From SURF-21 sp964529285 (GTDB taxonomy: Bacteria; Actinomycetota; Geothermincolia; Geothermincolales; RBG-13-55-18), in contig CAZGWK010000008.1 of NCBI GenBank assembly GCA_964529285.1, positions 19,489 through 83,488 on the forward strand: 64,000 nt of DNA, written 5' to 3'. A program made the position numbers and the translations under genes. Below, one piece after another: positions 38,114 through 46,625 of the stretch. The notes under the pieces are model-generated. The model had not been told where the DNA came from. It made no database searches and was given only the letters and a program-made list of their open reading frames with translations. Numbering within the stretch: position 1 is the stretch's first letter; the number at the start of each line of letters is the position of its first letter.

Positions 38114-39190
38114 TCAACTTATATCGTCGGGGCTTACCTCGCGGCCCTCCCGCGCCGAGGTGATGGCCGCCAGCGCGAACTGCAGCACCCGGCGCCCCTG
38201 CGGGGGCGTTAGGCGAGGTGCCGCGCCCTCGCGCATACAATCCAGCAGGTGGCGGGTACAGTCGCGGAAACTCGAACCCCAATCCGCCTCCACGTCGCTG
38301 AAGGGAGTGAGCCCGCCCTCCCGGTAGAGGAGCAGGGGAGGGATATCCAGCATGTTCCCGTGTCCCCGCGTGACCCACAATATACCCTCCGTCCCGGTCA
38401 CCTCCAGGCGGTCGTCCGCGGAGTAATAGTCCGACTTGATGTAGAGGTCGTAGGCCCAGGTGAAGTCTATGCTGCCGAAGCAGCTTCCCTGCTTGTGTTT
38501 CCATATGCAGAGGCTGGGCGCGTCCACGCACAGGCCCTCCCCCATGGGCATAGCCTCCATCCAGGCAAACACCTTTTCGACCTCGCCTAGCAGGTAGAGG
38601 GCGATGGAGAACTTGTGATAGCCGTCGTCGAAGACGAAGGGCCCGCCGCCGCATGTTTTCTCGTCGATGCGCCAGGCCCAGGCCTCCAGCGGCACCTCCC
38701 AGCCGCCTGCGGCGGAGCCCCCGAGCGAACGCATGCGGATGTTCAGAGGAGTACCGATGGCACCCTCCTCGATAAGCTGCCTGGCCTTGACGATGGGCGG
38801 GTAGAAGACGAAGTTCTCGTAGATGCGCAGGATAACGCCGGCCCTATCCGCCGCGGCGACGATGTCGTCGAAGTCGCCCACGCTCAGCGCCGGGGGCTTC
38901 TGCAGCGAGACATGTTTTCCCGCTTCCGCCGCGGCTATGGCCATCTCGCGGTGCAGGTGGTGGGGGGTGAGGACCTCCACCAGCTCTATGGAAGGTTCTT
39001 CCAGGAGCTGCCGGTAGTCCTTGTAGTACCTGGCGATACCGTACCGCTCCGCCTTCTCACGGCTCTTCTCCTCCGAGACGTCCGCCAGTGCGAGCACCGC
39101 GGCGTCATCGCGGCCCTCGTAGCCCCTCATGTGCAGGTCGAAGATGCGACCGCACCCGACGATACCGACGCCGATAGGTTCCCCGTTCAT
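38114..39190 (-). CDS. Gfo/Idh/MocA-family NAD(P)-dependent oxidoreductase
   Basis: A 358-residue dehydrogenase. The N-terminal Rossmann motif is GIVGCGRIFDLHMRGY (residues 8-23). EVLTPHHLHREMAI and KHVSLQKPPAL follow; the family usually has EKP, so the catalytic-site Lys is kept but the Glu is a Gln. The C-terminal alpha/beta domain is complete. Members oxidise sugars or cyclitols; the substrate is unknown. ATG 39190 follows GGAAGGGGGACG. Likely in one transcription unit with the YdcZ-type gene. Confidence 0.85.
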   Translation of the reverse strand: MNGEPIGVGIVGCGRIFDLHMRGYEGRDDAAVLALADVSEEKSREKAERYGIARYYKDYRQLLEEPSIELVEVLTPHHLHREMAIAAAEAGKHVSLQKPPALSVGDFDDIVAAADRAGVILRIYENFVFYPPIVKARQLIEEGAIGTPLNIRMRSLGGSAAGGWEVPLEAWAWRIDEKTCGGGPFVFDDGYHKFSIALYLLGEVEKVFAWMEAMPMGEGLCVDAPSLCIWKHKQGSCFGSIDFTWAYDLYIKSDYYSADDRLEVTGTEGILWVTRGHGNMLDIPPLLLYREGGLTPFSDVEADWGSSFRDCTRHLLDCMREGAAPRLTPPQGRRVLQFALAAITSAREGREVSPDDIS

Positions 39191-39350
39191 GGCAACGTCC
39201 CCCTTCCAGCGTTACCCGTTTGCTTGCATCAATTATCCCACGGGTACGATCGGGGCGTAAGGTTTCGCTGCGGGAATGCAAGGAGATCAAAAAAAGCCTT
39301 TGGGGGACCGTTGGGGATTTGCAGGGAGCTCCCGGCCCGATAGCCAGCGA

Positions 39351-39512
39351 TTAATCGCGGAAATATTGTCCCAGGTCGATCTCCACCCAGTCCAACAGCG
39401 CCGCGCTTGCGGGACCGCCATTGTCCACGTTGACTCCATTACCGTTACCACATGAGCACAGGGCGAGGCACAGGGCTGCCGCGGCCGTCAGGAGCAGGAG
39501 CCTTTTAAACAT
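39351..39512 (-). CDS. 53-residue putative lipoprotein
   Basis: A short frame encodes an N-terminal signal (MFKRLLLLTAAAALCLALCS) with an L-C-S-C lipobox, after which the mature part would begin at Cys-21 followed by GNGNGVN. The rest is about 30 polar residues ending in YFRD. The ATG at 39512 is preceded by AGAGGCGTG. It lies about 100 bases after trpA on the same strand, so it may be a downstream gene of the trp operon. I do not recognise the protein. Confidence 0.6.
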   Translation of the reverse strand: MFKRLLLLTAAAALCLALCSCGNGNGVNVDNGGPASAALLDWVEIDLGQYFRD

Positions 39513-39616
39513 CTTCACGCCTCTTTTTCTCGATATGGGCAGGCTGTCTCATCGGCACGAGAACCGCGTTACGGTTACGCGTTTGTAGGTTATTGTCGGT
39601 TATTTCACGGGGTTGC

Positions 39617-40450
39617 TTAATGCGTACGCCTCATATCCTCGCCCTGCAGCATGCGGTCCCCCGCCAGGGAATCCTTGAGCTTCGAGGCGAGCATTCGGGC
39701 CTGCAGGGCGGGGTCGCCTCCCCGGTCCACTGCGTCCATGGCTGCCTTGACCAGGGCGCTTCCCACTACCACCCCGTCTGCTATCCTTGCGGCTTCGCGG
39801 CACTGTTCGGGCGTGGAGATCCCCAGCCCGATGGCGAGGGGAGCGGCGCAGCAGGCCCTGGCCCTTGACATGAAACCCCCCAGCTCGCCGGCCAGGCTGT
39901 CCCGCATCCCGGTCGTTCCCTTCACCGCGAAGCAGTAAAGGAAGCCCTGGGTCCGGGCGCCAAGGTAGCGCAGGCGCTCCTGCGGGGTGGTCATGGCGGC
40001 GAAGAGCACGTTGCCTATCCCCTCGCCGTCCGCCGCTTCTTTCCAGCCGGCCATCTCCTCAGGCGGCAGGTCGGGTACGAGCGCCCCGTCCAGTCCCGCC
40101 CGCGCAGCCGCGGCCGCGAAGGACGCATGTCCCATGCGGTGGACGGGATTGTAATAGGTCATCACCAGGATAGGTTTGGGCGAGGATGCCCGCAGTTCCG
40201 CTGCGATGTCGAAGACGTCCCCGATGCGGAACCCGGACTCCAGGGCGCGGCGCGACGATTCCTGTATCAGCGGTCCGTCCAGGACCGGGTCCGAGAAGGG
40301 GATGCCGAGCTCCAGTATATCGCAGTGCTCCAGCAGGGAGGAGGCGATTGACAGGGAGGTACGCTTGTCCGGGAAGCCGGCGGTGGCGTAGCCGATGAGG
40401 GCGCTCCCGTTATGCTTCGTTGCGCCGAATACGTCGTCGATGCGGCTCAT
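39617..40450 (-). CDS. trpA: Tryptophan synthase alpha chain
   Basis: A 277-residue TIM-barrel protein that cleaves indole-glycerol phosphate. The catalytic Glu and Asp lie in ILELGIPFSDPVLDGP near residues 46-60. GTTGMRDSL near residue 185 and GLGISTPEQCREAARIADGVVVGSALVK near residue 215 are the phosphate-site and C-terminal signatures. The ATG at 40450 overlaps the trpB stop by four bases (ATGA), implying coupled translation. It is the last biosynthetic gene of the trp operon. Confidence 0.97.
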   Translation of the reverse strand: MSRIDDVFGATKHNGSALIGYATAGFPDKRTSLSIASSLLEHCDILELGIPFSDPVLDGPLIQESSRRALESGFRIGDVFDIAAELRASSPKPILVMTYYNPVHRMGHASFAAAAARAGLDGALVPDLPPEEMAGWKEAADGEGIGNVLFAAMTTPQERLRYLGARTQGFLYCFAVKGTTGMRDSLAGELGGFMSRARACCAAPLAIGLGISTPEQCREAARIADGVVVGSALVKAAMDAVDRGGDPALQARMLASKLKDSLAGDRMLQGEDMRRTH

Positions 40451-41652
40451 CCCTCACCCCTCCTTATATCCATGAGCGTGTTCACGTCCTTATCGCCACG
40501 GCCCGACAGGCATAACACCAGGGAGGTGTCCCGCGGCATCTCCCGCGCCAGTTTCAGCGCACCCGCCACGGCGTGCGCGCTCTCCAGGGCGGGGAGGATG
40601 CCCTCGGTGCGGCAGAGCAGCTCCGCCGCGTGCAGCGCTTCCGCGTCGCTCACGTTGGTGTATTCGGCTGCGCCGCTCTCCTTGAGCAGGGCGTGTTCCG
40701 GGCCGACCCCGGGATAATCCAGGCCGGCCGAGATGGAATGCGTTTCCAGGATCTGGCCGTCGTCATCCTGCAGCAGGTAGCTGCGCGCTCCGTGCAGGAC
40801 CCCGGCGGAGCCCAGGCACAGCGTGCTCCCGTGCTCGCCCGGCCCGGCCCCCTTGCCTCCCGCTTCGACTCCTACCATGCGTACGCCGTCTTCCAGGAAG
40901 GGATGGAAGAGCCCCAGCGAGTTGCTTCCACCGCCCACGCAGGCCACCAGGCAGTCGGGGAGGCGGCCGGTGCGCTCCAGGTGCTGCCTGCGCGCCTCCC
41001 TGCCGATGACCGCCTGCAGGTCGCGGACGAGCACCGGGAAGGGATGCGGCCCCACCACCGAGCCGATGCAGTAATGAGTGCTATCGGAGGTGGCCACCCA
41101 GTCCCGCAGGGCCTCGTTCACCGCGTCCTTCAGGGTGCGCGAGCCGGTGGTAACGGGTATGACGCGCGCCCCCAGCAGCTGCATGCGGAATACGTTGAGG
41201 GACTGCCTGGCCATGTCCGTCTCCCCCATGAACACGTCGCACTCCTGGCCGAGCAGCGCCGCCGTGGTGGCGGTAGCCACCCCGTGCTGGCCGGCCCCCG
41301 TCTCGGCGATGACGCGGCTCTTGCCCATGCGCCGCGCCAGCAGGCACTGTCCCAGGGTGTTGTTAATCTTGTGCGAGCCGGTATGGCAGAGGTCCTCCCG
41401 CTTGAGGTAGATGGTCGCGCCGCCCACCTCGCCGGACAGGCGCCGCGCTTCGTACAGGGGCGTCGGCCTGCCGGCATAGTCGCGCAGGTAAGACTCGAGC
41501 TCCCGCCGGAAAGCTCCGTCCGCCATCGCCTGCGAGTAGGCCTCCTCCAGTTCGGCAAGGGGGGCCATGAGGGTCTCCGGGACGTAGCGCCCTCCAAATG
41601 CTCCGAAACGCCCTGCCCTCATTGCGGCCTCAACCGCGGCGGTCACACGCAT
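40447..41652 (-). CDS. trpB: Tryptophan synthase beta chain
   Basis: A 401-residue PLP enzyme that condenses indole with serine. GRFGAFGGRYVPETLM is the TrpB1 N-terminus. The PLP Lys is in HTGSHKINNTLGQ near residue 91, and GAGQHGVATATTAALLG follows. ACVGGGSNSLGLF binds the PLP phosphate. It is the standard TrpB1, not TrpB2. ATG 41652 with GGAGGGAGTAAGCG upstream overlaps trpF by 23 bases. Confidence 0.97.
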   Translation of the reverse strand: MRVTAAVEAAMRAGRFGAFGGRYVPETLMAPLAELEEAYSQAMADGAFRRELESYLRDYAGRPTPLYEARRLSGEVGGATIYLKREDLCHTGSHKINNTLGQCLLARRMGKSRVIAETGAGQHGVATATTAALLGQECDVFMGETDMARQSLNVFRMQLLGARVIPVTTGSRTLKDAVNEALRDWVATSDSTHYCIGSVVGPHPFPVLVRDLQAVIGREARRQHLERTGRLPDCLVACVGGGSNSLGLFHPFLEDGVRMVGVEAGGKGAGPGEHGSTLCLGSAGVLHGARSYLLQDDDGQILETHSISAGLDYPGVGPEHALLKESGAAEYTNVSDAEALHAAELLCRTEGILPALESAHAVAGALKLAREMPRDTSLVLCLSGRGDKDVNTLMDIRRGEG

Positions 41653-42298
41653 CGCTTACTCCCTCCTCTGAAAAGGCGCTGCGGGCCTCGCGGGCCGCGC
41701 GCGCGAATTCCTTCATCAAAACCGCGTCTTTTATGCCGGGTGCAGCTTCTACGCCACTGGAGACGTCCACGCCGAAAGGTCTGATCCTTGCCAGCGCCTC
41801 TCCCACGTTCGCGGGGTTGAGGCCCCCGGCCAGGATGACCCTGCCGCGGCGCGCGGCGTCCGCTGCGAGGTCCCAGTCGCCGGTGCGTCCCGTGCCGCCC
41901 GGAAGTGCCGCGTCCCACGTATCCACGAGAAGCGCGAAGATGCCCGGGTATGCGTCCATGTGCGCGATGTCGTCGGGAAACCGCGGCCGCAGCGCCACGA
42001 TGGCCCTCGCCCCGAAACGCAGGACCGCCCCGGGTCCCTCGCCGCCGTGGAACTGGATCAGGTCTAGCCCGCAGTATTCCGCCCGGCTCTCCACTTCCTG
42101 CACCCCGAACCCCGCGAAAACTCCAACGCGCAGGATAGAAGGGGGGAGGGAGGCGCATATCTTTTTCGCCCTCTCTGCGCTCACTCGCCGGGAGCTTTCC
42201 GCGAAGACCATGCCCACGGCGTTGTAGCCGAGCTCGCAGGCCGACAGCGCGTCTTCCAGACGTGTGATACCGCATACCTTAAGCCACAACCTGCCCAC
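41630..42298 (-). CDS. trpF: Phosphoribosylanthranilate isomerase
   Basis: A 222-residue TIM-barrel enzyme. LKVCGITRLEDAL at the N-terminus carries the general-base Cys; GMVFAESSRRV, LIQFHGGEGP and ILAGGLNPANVGEAL near residue 170 are family signatures, and GVDVSSGVE is close to the C-terminus. The GTG start at 42298 overlaps the trpC 3' end by 20 bases. The long TrpF C-terminus runs into trpB. Confidence 0.95.
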   Translation of the reverse strand: MGRLWLKVCGITRLEDALSACELGYNAVGMVFAESSRRVSAERAKKICASLPPSILRVGVFAGFGVQEVESRAEYCGLDLIQFHGGEGPGAVLRFGARAIVALRPRFPDDIAHMDAYPGIFALLVDTWDAALPGGTGRTGDWDLAADAARRGRVILAGGLNPANVGEALARIRPFGVDVSSGVEAAPGIKDAVLMKEFARAAREARSAFSEEGVSDACDRRG

Positions 42299-43082
42299 CG
42301 CCTCTCAACTCCGTCAGGGTCCGTTCCGCGTCGTCCTGTATCGCCAGGGACTCTCCCACCAGGATGGCGTCCACTCCCAGGGCGGGGAGGCCCGCCGTCT
42401 GTTCGCGGCTCCTGTAGCCGCTCTCGCTTACCAGCACCCTCTCCCGCGGCACCAGCGGGGCGAGCCTGAGCGTGGTAGCGAGGTCCACCGCGAGGGAACG
42501 GAGATCGCGGTTGTTTATTCCGATGATGGCCGCACCCGCTTCCAGGGCGCCCCCGAGCTCGGCTTCGTCGTGCACTTCGACCAGGGCGTCCAGGCCCAGT
42601 GCCTCGGCTTCACGCAGCATGCGCGGCAGCTCGTATCCCGCAAGGAGTGCGGCGATGAGCAGCACTGCGCTCGCTCCCGCTGCCCGCGCCTCCAGGAGCT
42701 GGTAGGGGTCGATGATGAAATCCTTGCGCAGCAGCGGCAGCGCGGTGGCCGCGCGCGCCAGCGCGAGGTCCTGCATGCTTCCCCCGAAGAACTCCGGTTC
42801 CGTGAGTACCGATACCGCGCATGCTCCGCCTCGTTCGTAGGTTCTCGCGACCTCGCCGGCGCGCAGGTCCGGCCTTATGGCTCCGCGCGAAGGTGAACGG
42901 CGCTTTATTTCGGCGATTACTTTTATGCCCTCTTTCGCGTCTCGCCGCACGGCGCGGCGAAAGGAGGGCGGTGCGGGGCTCGCGGCACAGGCCTCCCGCA
43001 GCGACTCCCCGGGGTTCTCCAGCTTGCTGCGCTCCAGGCGCCTCGCGGTCGACGCGGCCGCTGCCTCGATAAACATTGTCAT
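42279..43082 (-). CDS. trpC: Indole-3-glycerol phosphate synthase
   Basis: A 267-residue TIM-barrel enzyme that closes the indole ring. VIAEIKRRSPSRGAI near residue 55 contains the catalytic Lys. SVLTEPEFFGGS, LRKDFIIDPYQ and GINNRDLRSLAVDL are all conserved, and VSESGYRSREQ is near the C-terminus. The ATG at 43082 shares its first base with the last base of the trpD stop (TGATG). Monofunctional: TrpF is separate. Confidence 0.96.
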   Translation of the reverse strand: MTMFIEAAAASTARRLERSKLENPGESLREACAASPAPPSFRRAVRRDAKEGIKVIAEIKRRSPSRGAIRPDLRAGEVARTYERGGACAVSVLTEPEFFGGSMQDLALARAATALPLLRKDFIIDPYQLLEARAAGASAVLLIAALLAGYELPRMLREAEALGLDALVEVHDEAELGGALEAGAAIIGINNRDLRSLAVDLATTLRLAPLVPRERVLVSESGYRSREQTAGLPALGVDAILVGESLAIQDDAERTLTELRGGGQVVA

Positions 43083-44134
43083 CAGCCCCCCGCGCCGCTG
43101 CGGGCGGCGCTTGCGGGCAGGGCGCTGGCGAAACTTGCCAGTTCCTCCAGCTTGCCCATGGCCGCCCCCGAGTCTACGGACTGCTCGGCCAGGTAAAGTC
43201 CCTCCGTAAGGCCGCCCGCCTCGCCGGCCACCACTATGGCCGCGGCGGCGTTGAGCACGGCGATGTCCCGGCACGGGCATTTGCGCCCAGCCAGGACCTC
43301 TTCCCTGATGATGCGCGCGTTAACCTGCGCCGAGCCGCCTCCCGCCAGGTCCCGCAGGGATGCATGCGCGATCCCCAGGGATTCGGGCTCGCAGCGGAAG
43401 GAGCGCATCCCCTGCGGACTTATGTCCCATACCAGGGTGGGGGAGGTGGTGGAGAACTCGTCCATGCCGTCCTCCGCGTGTACCACCATGGCCCGCCGGC
43501 TGCCCAGTTCCGCCAGCGCCTCCGCCAGGAGGGGCGCTTTCTCGCGGGATCCGACCCCCAGTACCTGGGATTCCGCGCCCGCGGGATTGGCCAGCGGCCC
43601 CAGCAGGTTGAAGGCGGTGGGTATCCCCATCTCCCGCCGCGCGCGCATCACGTGGCGCATGGCGGGATGGAAGGAAGGAGCGAAGAGGAAACCGATCCCG
43701 ACTCTCTCTATGCATTCCCGCACCTCGTCGGCCGAGAGCGTGATGTCCACGCCCAGTGCTTCCAGGACGTCGGCGCTCCCGCAAGCCGAGCTCACCGCGC
43801 GGTTTCCGTGCTTGGCGATATAAACGCCCGCGCCGGCGGCGATGAAAGCGGCGGCGGTGGAGATATTGAAGGTGGACAGACCGTCGCCCCCGGTGCCGCA
43901 GGTATCTACCAGCGGAGCGGCCGCGGGACGGATGCACGTGGCCACCTCGCGCATGCCCTGCGCGAAACCCGCCAGTTCCTGCACCGTCTCGCCCCGCATC
44001 TTGAGCGCAGTGAGCATTGCCGCTATCTGAGCATCGCTCGCCTCGCCCTGCATGAGAAAGAGCATGGCCTCGCGGGCTTCCTCCCTGCCGAAGCACTCTC
44101 CCGCGGTCAGCCGGGATATCATCTGTGCGATCAT
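43082..44134 (-). CDS. trpD: Anthranilate phosphoribosyltransferase
   Basis: A 350-residue transferase joining anthranilate with PRPP. The PRPP loop GTGGDGLSTFNIST near residue 80 and KHGNRAVSSACGSADVLEALG are diagnostic. GPLANPAGAESQVLGV and EDGMDEFSTT are also present. ATG 44134 overlaps trpG by four bases, and GGAGGTGGGACG supports it over longer readings. Not fused to the glutaminase, which is a separate TrpG. Confidence 0.96.
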   Translation of the reverse strand: MIAQMISRLTAGECFGREEAREAMLFLMQGEASDAQIAAMLTALKMRGETVQELAGFAQGMREVATCIRPAAAPLVDTCGTGGDGLSTFNISTAAAFIAAGAGVYIAKHGNRAVSSACGSADVLEALGVDITLSADEVRECIERVGIGFLFAPSFHPAMRHVMRARREMGIPTAFNLLGPLANPAGAESQVLGVGSREKAPLLAEALAELGSRRAMVVHAEDGMDEFSTTSPTLVWDISPQGMRSFRCEPESLGIAHASLRDLAGGGSAQVNARIIREEVLAGRKCPCRDIAVLNAAAAIVVAGEAGGLTEGLYLAEQSVDSGAAMGKLEELASFASALPASAARSGAGG

Positions 44135-44706
44135 CGTCCCACCTCCATGGCCAGGAAGTTGCCGAGCAGTGCATCGCCCCACGGGGTGAGGATCGACTCC
44201 GGGTGGAACTGGACTCCCTCCACCGCCATGCGGCGGTGCCGTACGCCCATCACCAGCCCGTCCTCCGATCGCGCACTGACGTCCAGATCGCCCGGGATAT
44301 CTTCGAGGATAAGGGAATGGTAGCGGGTGGCGGTAAAGGGGTTTTCCAGGCCGTGAAAAATAGTGTTCGCGTCGTGCGAGATGCTGGAGACCTTCCCGTG
44401 CACGGGGCGCGGCGCTCTCACCAGGCTGGCGCCGAAGAATTGCCCTATGGCCTGATGGCCGAGGCAGACGCCCAGGATAGGGATATCGCCCGCGAAGAGA
44501 CCTACCGCGTCCAGGGTGATCCCCGAAGCGGCCGGTGTGCCGGGGCCTGGCGAGATGACCAGGTGGGTAGGAGCGAAGCTCGCGAGCTCGCCGGCCGTGG
44601 CGCCGTCGTTGCGCAACGTAACCACCTCCGCCCCCAGTACCTCCAGGGCCTGGGCCAGGTTAAAGGTGAAGGAATCGTAATTGTCGATGAGAAGCACCCT
44701 GTTCAT
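44131..44706 (-). CDS. trpG: Anthranilate synthase glutaminase component
   Basis: A 191-residue class I glutamine amidotransferase that feeds ammonia to TrpE. LLIDNYDSFTFNLAQ is the N-terminus, ISPGPGTP the oxyanion loop, and ILGVCLGHQAIG contains the nucleophile Cys near residue 83. GVQFHPESILT supplies the His-Glu pair. It overlaps trpE by four bases and trpD by four. In some bacteria the same subunit also serves para-aminobenzoate synthesis. Confidence 0.96.
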   Translation of the reverse strand: MNRVLLIDNYDSFTFNLAQALEVLGAEVVTLRNDGATAGELASFAPTHLVISPGPGTPAASGITLDAVGLFAGDIPILGVCLGHQAIGQFFGASLVRAPRPVHGKVSSISHDANTIFHGLENPFTATRYHSLILEDIPGDLDVSARSEDGLVMGVRHRRMAVEGVQFHPESILTPWGDALLGNFLAMEVGR

Positions 44707-46259
44707 AACCGCACCCCCTCCCTCGCCTCCGCCAGGCGCACCGCGCGCAGGAGCGCCCGCGCCTTGTTGCGGGTCTCCTCGTATTCACGCGCGGGGTCGG
44801 AATCGGCGACCACGCCGCCGCCCGCCTGCACGTGGGCGTAGCCGCCGTGGGCGAGCATGGTACGGATGGCGATGCAGGTATCCATGTCCCCGCTGTAGGA
44901 GATGTACCCCACGGCGCCGGCGTAGGGTCCGCGGCGGTCCTTCTCCAGCTCGTCGATGATCTCGCAGGCGCGTATCTTCGGCGCGCCCGATACCGTGCCG
45001 GCGGGGAAAGAGGACGCCAGCAGCTCGCGGTTGCCGCACCCGGGCCGCAGCTCGCCGCTCACCTCGCTCACCAGGTGCATGACGTGCGAGAAGCGCTCCA
45101 CCTCCATCATGCGGTCCACGCGCACGGAACCCGGCCTGCACACCCGGCCCAGATCGTTGCGGGCCAGGTCCACGAGCATCACGTGTTCCGCCCGTTCCTT
45201 GGCGTCGCCCAGCAGCTGCTCCTCCATGGCTGCGTCCTCCCGCTGCGTGCTTCCGCGGGGACGCGTGCCCGCGATGGGCCGGATGACCGCGCGGCCGCCG
45301 TACTGGCGCACCAGGGGCTCCGGCGAGGAGCCGATGAGGCTGAGGCCGCCGAAGCGCAGAAAGAACATGTAAGGGGACGGGTTCTCCGAGCGCAGGTTGC
45401 GGTAGACGGAGAAAGGGGAGCAGCGCAGGGGGAACGAGAAGCGCTGCGAGGGCACCACCTGGAAGGCATCCCCGGCGTAGATATATTCCCTGGCGCGCTC
45501 CACCACCGCCTCGTACTCCTCGCGCGTGAAATTGGAGCTGACGCCCTGGAAGTCGGTCTCCTGCGAGAGGAAATAGACGTCCGAGGAGGCGTCGCGCGGC
45601 ACGCTCGCGCAAAGAGAGGCCGCCATGGATTCCAGGGAGGCGATAGCCCGGCGGTAGAGATCGCGCAGCTCTCCTTCGCCGCCCTGCGGCGGTACGCTTA
45701 CGTTGGCCATGAGGACCAGGCGGCCCGCCAGGTGATCGAAGGCGGCCGAGGTGCGGGTGAACATGAACATCATCTCCGGCAGCCCCAACCCGCCACGTGC
45801 CGCCAGCTCTATGCTTTCCATGTAAGGCAGCATGTCGTACGAGATGTAGCCTACCGCCCCGCCCCGGAAAGGCAGCCCGCCGCCCCCGTCGCTGGCGTCG
45901 AAAGTACCCATGGTATCGAAAAGGTAATCGACGGGGTTGACTCCGGCGGGGGCCATTGCCGTCCCCAGGGGGAAGTCCAACCTGCCGCCGCGGCAGCGCA
46001 GCACCGCTTGCGGCTCGCAGCCGATGAACGAATACCGGCCCCAGCGCTCTCCGCCTTCCGCGCTCTCCAGCAGGAACGAATAGCTGCCTGCGCCCAGCTT
46101 CATGAAGGCGGTTACCGGGGTTTCGGTATCGGCGCTCACCGTGCGCGATACGGTGACCAGGTTGTGCCACTGGGCTTCGTCCATGAACTCCTCTTCGCCC
46201 GGGTAGTAGAGTCCGGGCGTCCCGTTGCGCGTGCCGTAGTCGCATGAATATGTCTTCAA
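44703..46259 (-). CDS. trpE: Anthranilate synthase component I
   Basis: A 518-residue chorismate-binding enzyme, first of the pathway. FLLESAEGGERWGRYSFIG near residue 60 holds the LLES motif that binds feedback tryptophan. The C-terminal catalytic domain contains the chorismate signatures PIAGTRPRG, VDLARNDLG and SSFPAGTVSGAPKIRA. The TTG at 46259 has GGAGG five bases before it; an internal ATG at 46184 with GAGGAGTTC is also possible. It is the first structural gene behind a leader with Trp codons and two hairpins. Confidence 0.96.
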   Translation of the reverse strand: MKTYSCDYGTRNGTPGLYYPGEEEFMDEAQWHNLVTVSRTVSADTETPVTAFMKLGAGSYSFLLESAEGGERWGRYSFIGCEPQAVLRCRGGRLDFPLGTAMAPAGVNPVDYLFDTMGTFDASDGGGGLPFRGGAVGYISYDMLPYMESIELAARGGLGLPEMMFMFTRTSAAFDHLAGRLVLMANVSVPPQGGEGELRDLYRRAIASLESMAASLCASVPRDASSDVYFLSQETDFQGVSSNFTREEYEAVVERAREYIYAGDAFQVVPSQRFSFPLRCSPFSVYRNLRSENPSPYMFFLRFGGLSLIGSSPEPLVRQYGGRAVIRPIAGTRPRGSTQREDAAMEEQLLGDAKERAEHVMLVDLARNDLGRVCRPGSVRVDRMMEVERFSHVMHLVSEVSGELRPGCGNRELLASSFPAGTVSGAPKIRACEIIDELEKDRRGPYAGAVGYISYSGDMDTCIAIRTMLAHGGYAHVQAGGGVVADSDPAREYEETRNKARALLRAVRLAEAREGVRL

Positions 46260-46282
46260 GTCAACCTCCTCCTCGAGCTCAC

Positions 46283-46371
46283 AATAAAAGGCCGTGTACC
46301 CGGGTACACGGCCTCAATCGGGTGGGAATACAGAAAGGCCGTGACCCCTTCTGGGAGGATTCACGGCCTTT
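46283..46371 (-). promoter_or_regulatory. trp leader hairpins: candidate attenuator
   Basis: Reading the minus strand, four complementary segments follow the leader peptide. A (AAAGGCCGTGA, 46344-46334 partner of 46371-46361) pairs with B (TCACGGCCTTT). C (AGGCCGTGTAC) pairs with D (GTACACGGCCT, ending near 46289), a strong 11-bp stem followed by TTTTATT, which is an intrinsic terminator. B can also pair with C through the shared GGCCGTG/CACGGCC, giving an antiterminator. The terminator ends about 25 bases before trpE. A stem GGAGCCC/GGGCTCC further upstream overlaps the third Trp codon. Confidence 0.75.
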
Positions 46372-46417
46372 TCTTACTTACGTACTATTTTCGAGAACGT
46401 TGCAGCCGGAGCCCTCT

Positions 46418-46465
46418 CTATGAGGGGCTCCACCACCATCGGTAAATACACAAGTTCTCTTTCAT
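46418..46465 (-). CDS. trpL: trp leader peptide with three tandem Trp codons
   Basis: A 15-codon frame encodes MKENLCIYRWWWSPS. Three TGG codons are consecutive. Trp is rare, so this run 150-200 bases before trpE is the hallmark of ribosome-mediated attenuation. The third Trp codon lies within a 7-bp stem (GGAGCCC with GGGCTCC). The predicted transcript start is only about 3-7 bases before the ATG and there is no ribosome-binding site, so translation would be leaderless or nearly so. Confidence 0.85.
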   Translation of the reverse strand: MKENLCIYRWWWSPS

Positions 46466-46475
46466 AGTGGTTGAG

Positions 46476-46504
46476 ATTGTAGGTCAAAAACCAAAACCTG
46501 TCAA
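46476..46504 (-). promoter_or_regulatory. trp operon promoter
   Basis: On the minus strand TTGACA (46504-46499) and TACAAT (46481-46476) are separated by exactly 17 bases. This is one of the best housekeeping promoter matches in the window. The start point would fall near 46468-46472, immediately before the leader peptide ATG at 46465. Confidence 0.85.
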
Positions 46505-46527
46505 CCGGTGTCAGCCCTCCACATCCT
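46505..46527 (-). repeat. Decayed repeat core upstream of the trp promoter
   Basis: The plus-strand sequence from about 46505 contains GGTGTCAGCCCTCCACATCC, matching most of the repeat core with a few changes. It lies directly upstream of the -35 hexamer. Confidence 0.5.
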
Positions 46528-46574
46528 ACACGATGCGACAAAGCCCTCATCTGCCCCATACATTTACACCGTGT

Positions 46575-46622
46575 GAGTTGTTGAGGCCTGACCCTCAGTG
46601 TTGATAATGGAGGGCTGACCCC
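46575..46622 (-). repeat. Two-module repeat after the thiolase stop codon
   Basis: A core copy of the ATTATC form (minus, 46599-46622) lies four bases beyond the thiolase stop, with the second module TTGTTGAGGCCTGACCC at about 46577-46593. The same two-module order is seen at 54777-54829 and near 63940-63978. Confidence 0.85.
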
Positions 46623-46625
46623 CGG

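Noticed and set aside
44832..46247. Long plus-strand open frame of about 470 codons opposite trpE
   Set aside because: It mirrors the GC-rich third-position pattern of trpE, has no ribosome-binding site or known motif, and trpE is certain.
46260..46504. T-box or tryptophan riboswitch upstream of trpE
   Set aside because: No T-box sequence or specifier-loop layout was seen. The short frame with three Trp codons explains the leader better.
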